Part shown: piece by piece, positions 53,625 through 53,727 of the stretch | How positions within the stretch are numbered: position 1 is the stretch's first letter | Layout: every line of letters begins with the position of its first letter | NCBI GenBank assembly: GCA_030524715.1 | Contig: JAUNGB010000028.1 | Location: 1-53,727, forward strand | Length of the DNA stretch: 53,727 bases | Reading direction: 5' to 3' | Source of the DNA: Eubacteriales bacterium | GTDB taxonomy: Bacteria > Bacillota > Clostridia > Lachnospirales > Lachnospiraceae | Program-made: the position numbers and the translations under genes | Notes under the pieces: model-generated | Seen by the model: only the letters and a program-made list of their open reading frames with translations | Told to the model about the DNA's origin: nothing | Database searches by the model: none

Positions 53625-53672
53625 TGGTACGGCATCTCTCTGTGTCCCGTACGTTCACCGATATCCGGCTAA

Positions 53673-53727
53673 TAGCGAGAGGGGGATTTGAACCCTCGAC
53701 ACCACGGGTATGAACCGTGTGCTCTAG
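53673..53727 (-). tRNA. tRNA-Met (CAT anticodon), truncated by the window edge
   Basis: The 55 visible nt are identical to the 3' part of the tRNA-Met gene at 53434-53507, including the CAT anticodon and the T-arm. The 5' part lies outside the window. Confidence 0.95.

Noticed and set aside
53434-53727. tRNA cluster as an attachment site for an integrative element
   Set aside because: No integrase gene and no partial tRNA repeat within the window; the second tRNA-Met looks like a full gene cut by the window edge.

Overview
This 53.7 kb chromosomal window looks like an anaerobic Gram-positive gut bacterium of the Clostridia, most likely Lachnospiraceae. The evidence is AGGAGG-type ribosome binding sites, sigma-A promoters, a CIRCE heat-shock operator, the YesMN/sugar-ABC and TRAP/GH127 carbohydrate loci, type III glutamine synthetase, ftsEX-ctpA synteny and the DegV, YitT and CdaR families. 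The species cannot be fixed from the sequence alone. Most genes lie on the minus strand.

Layout. (1) 69-7179: a minus-strand operon with a four-carbon acid sugar kinase, an Asp/Glu-racemase-like protein, a GH127 beta-L-arabinofuranosidase and a DctPQM TRAP importer, driven by a clear sigma-A promoter at 7241-7269. (2) 7670-8902: an orphan HipA-like kinase. (3) 9119-13996: a fused ABC ATPase/FtsX permease divergent from an OmpR/histidine kinase pair. (4) 14077-21808: a sugar ABC importer, a YesM/YesN two-component system and a GH43 glycosidase. Here the MalF-type permease and the YesN regulator both carry apparent frameshifts. (5) 22145-26104: an accessory island with an OLD-like ATPase/TOPRIM pair and an AAA/PD-(D/E)XK protein. 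It ends in a scar holding pieces of GH3 and GH43 genes. (6) 26299-31445: a PucR-type regulator divergent from a three-gene operon: a protein resembling a V4R/XylR_N ligand-binding domain, a GcvT/demethylase-like folate enzyme and a short-chain dehydrogenase. This is the best candidate for an undescribed catabolic system. (7) 31576-37419: Lon under CIRCE control, a CbpA-type DnaJ, an HD-GYP response regulator and DegV. (8) 37588-42025: an orphan structured leader RNA, a DUF1848 protein ending in a ctpA fragment, ctpA, ftsX and ftsE. (9) 42487-53224: a CdaR regulator, YitT, an OPT transporter with a PqqD-like partner, a MoxR/VWA pair, GlnN and a YegS-type lipid kinase. (10) 53434-end: tRNA-Met, tRNA-Val and a truncated second tRNA-Met.

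The gaps between genes hold several families of short dispersed palindromic repeats, plus tandem repeats at the 5' or 3' edges of genes. Two carbohydrate modules (1 and 4) supply uptake and debranching of arabinose-containing or related plant glycans. The heat-shock/proteostasis block (lon, dnaJ) and the cell-wall block (ftsEX-ctpA) are core genome. All functional statements come from reading motifs and gene order; no database search was run.
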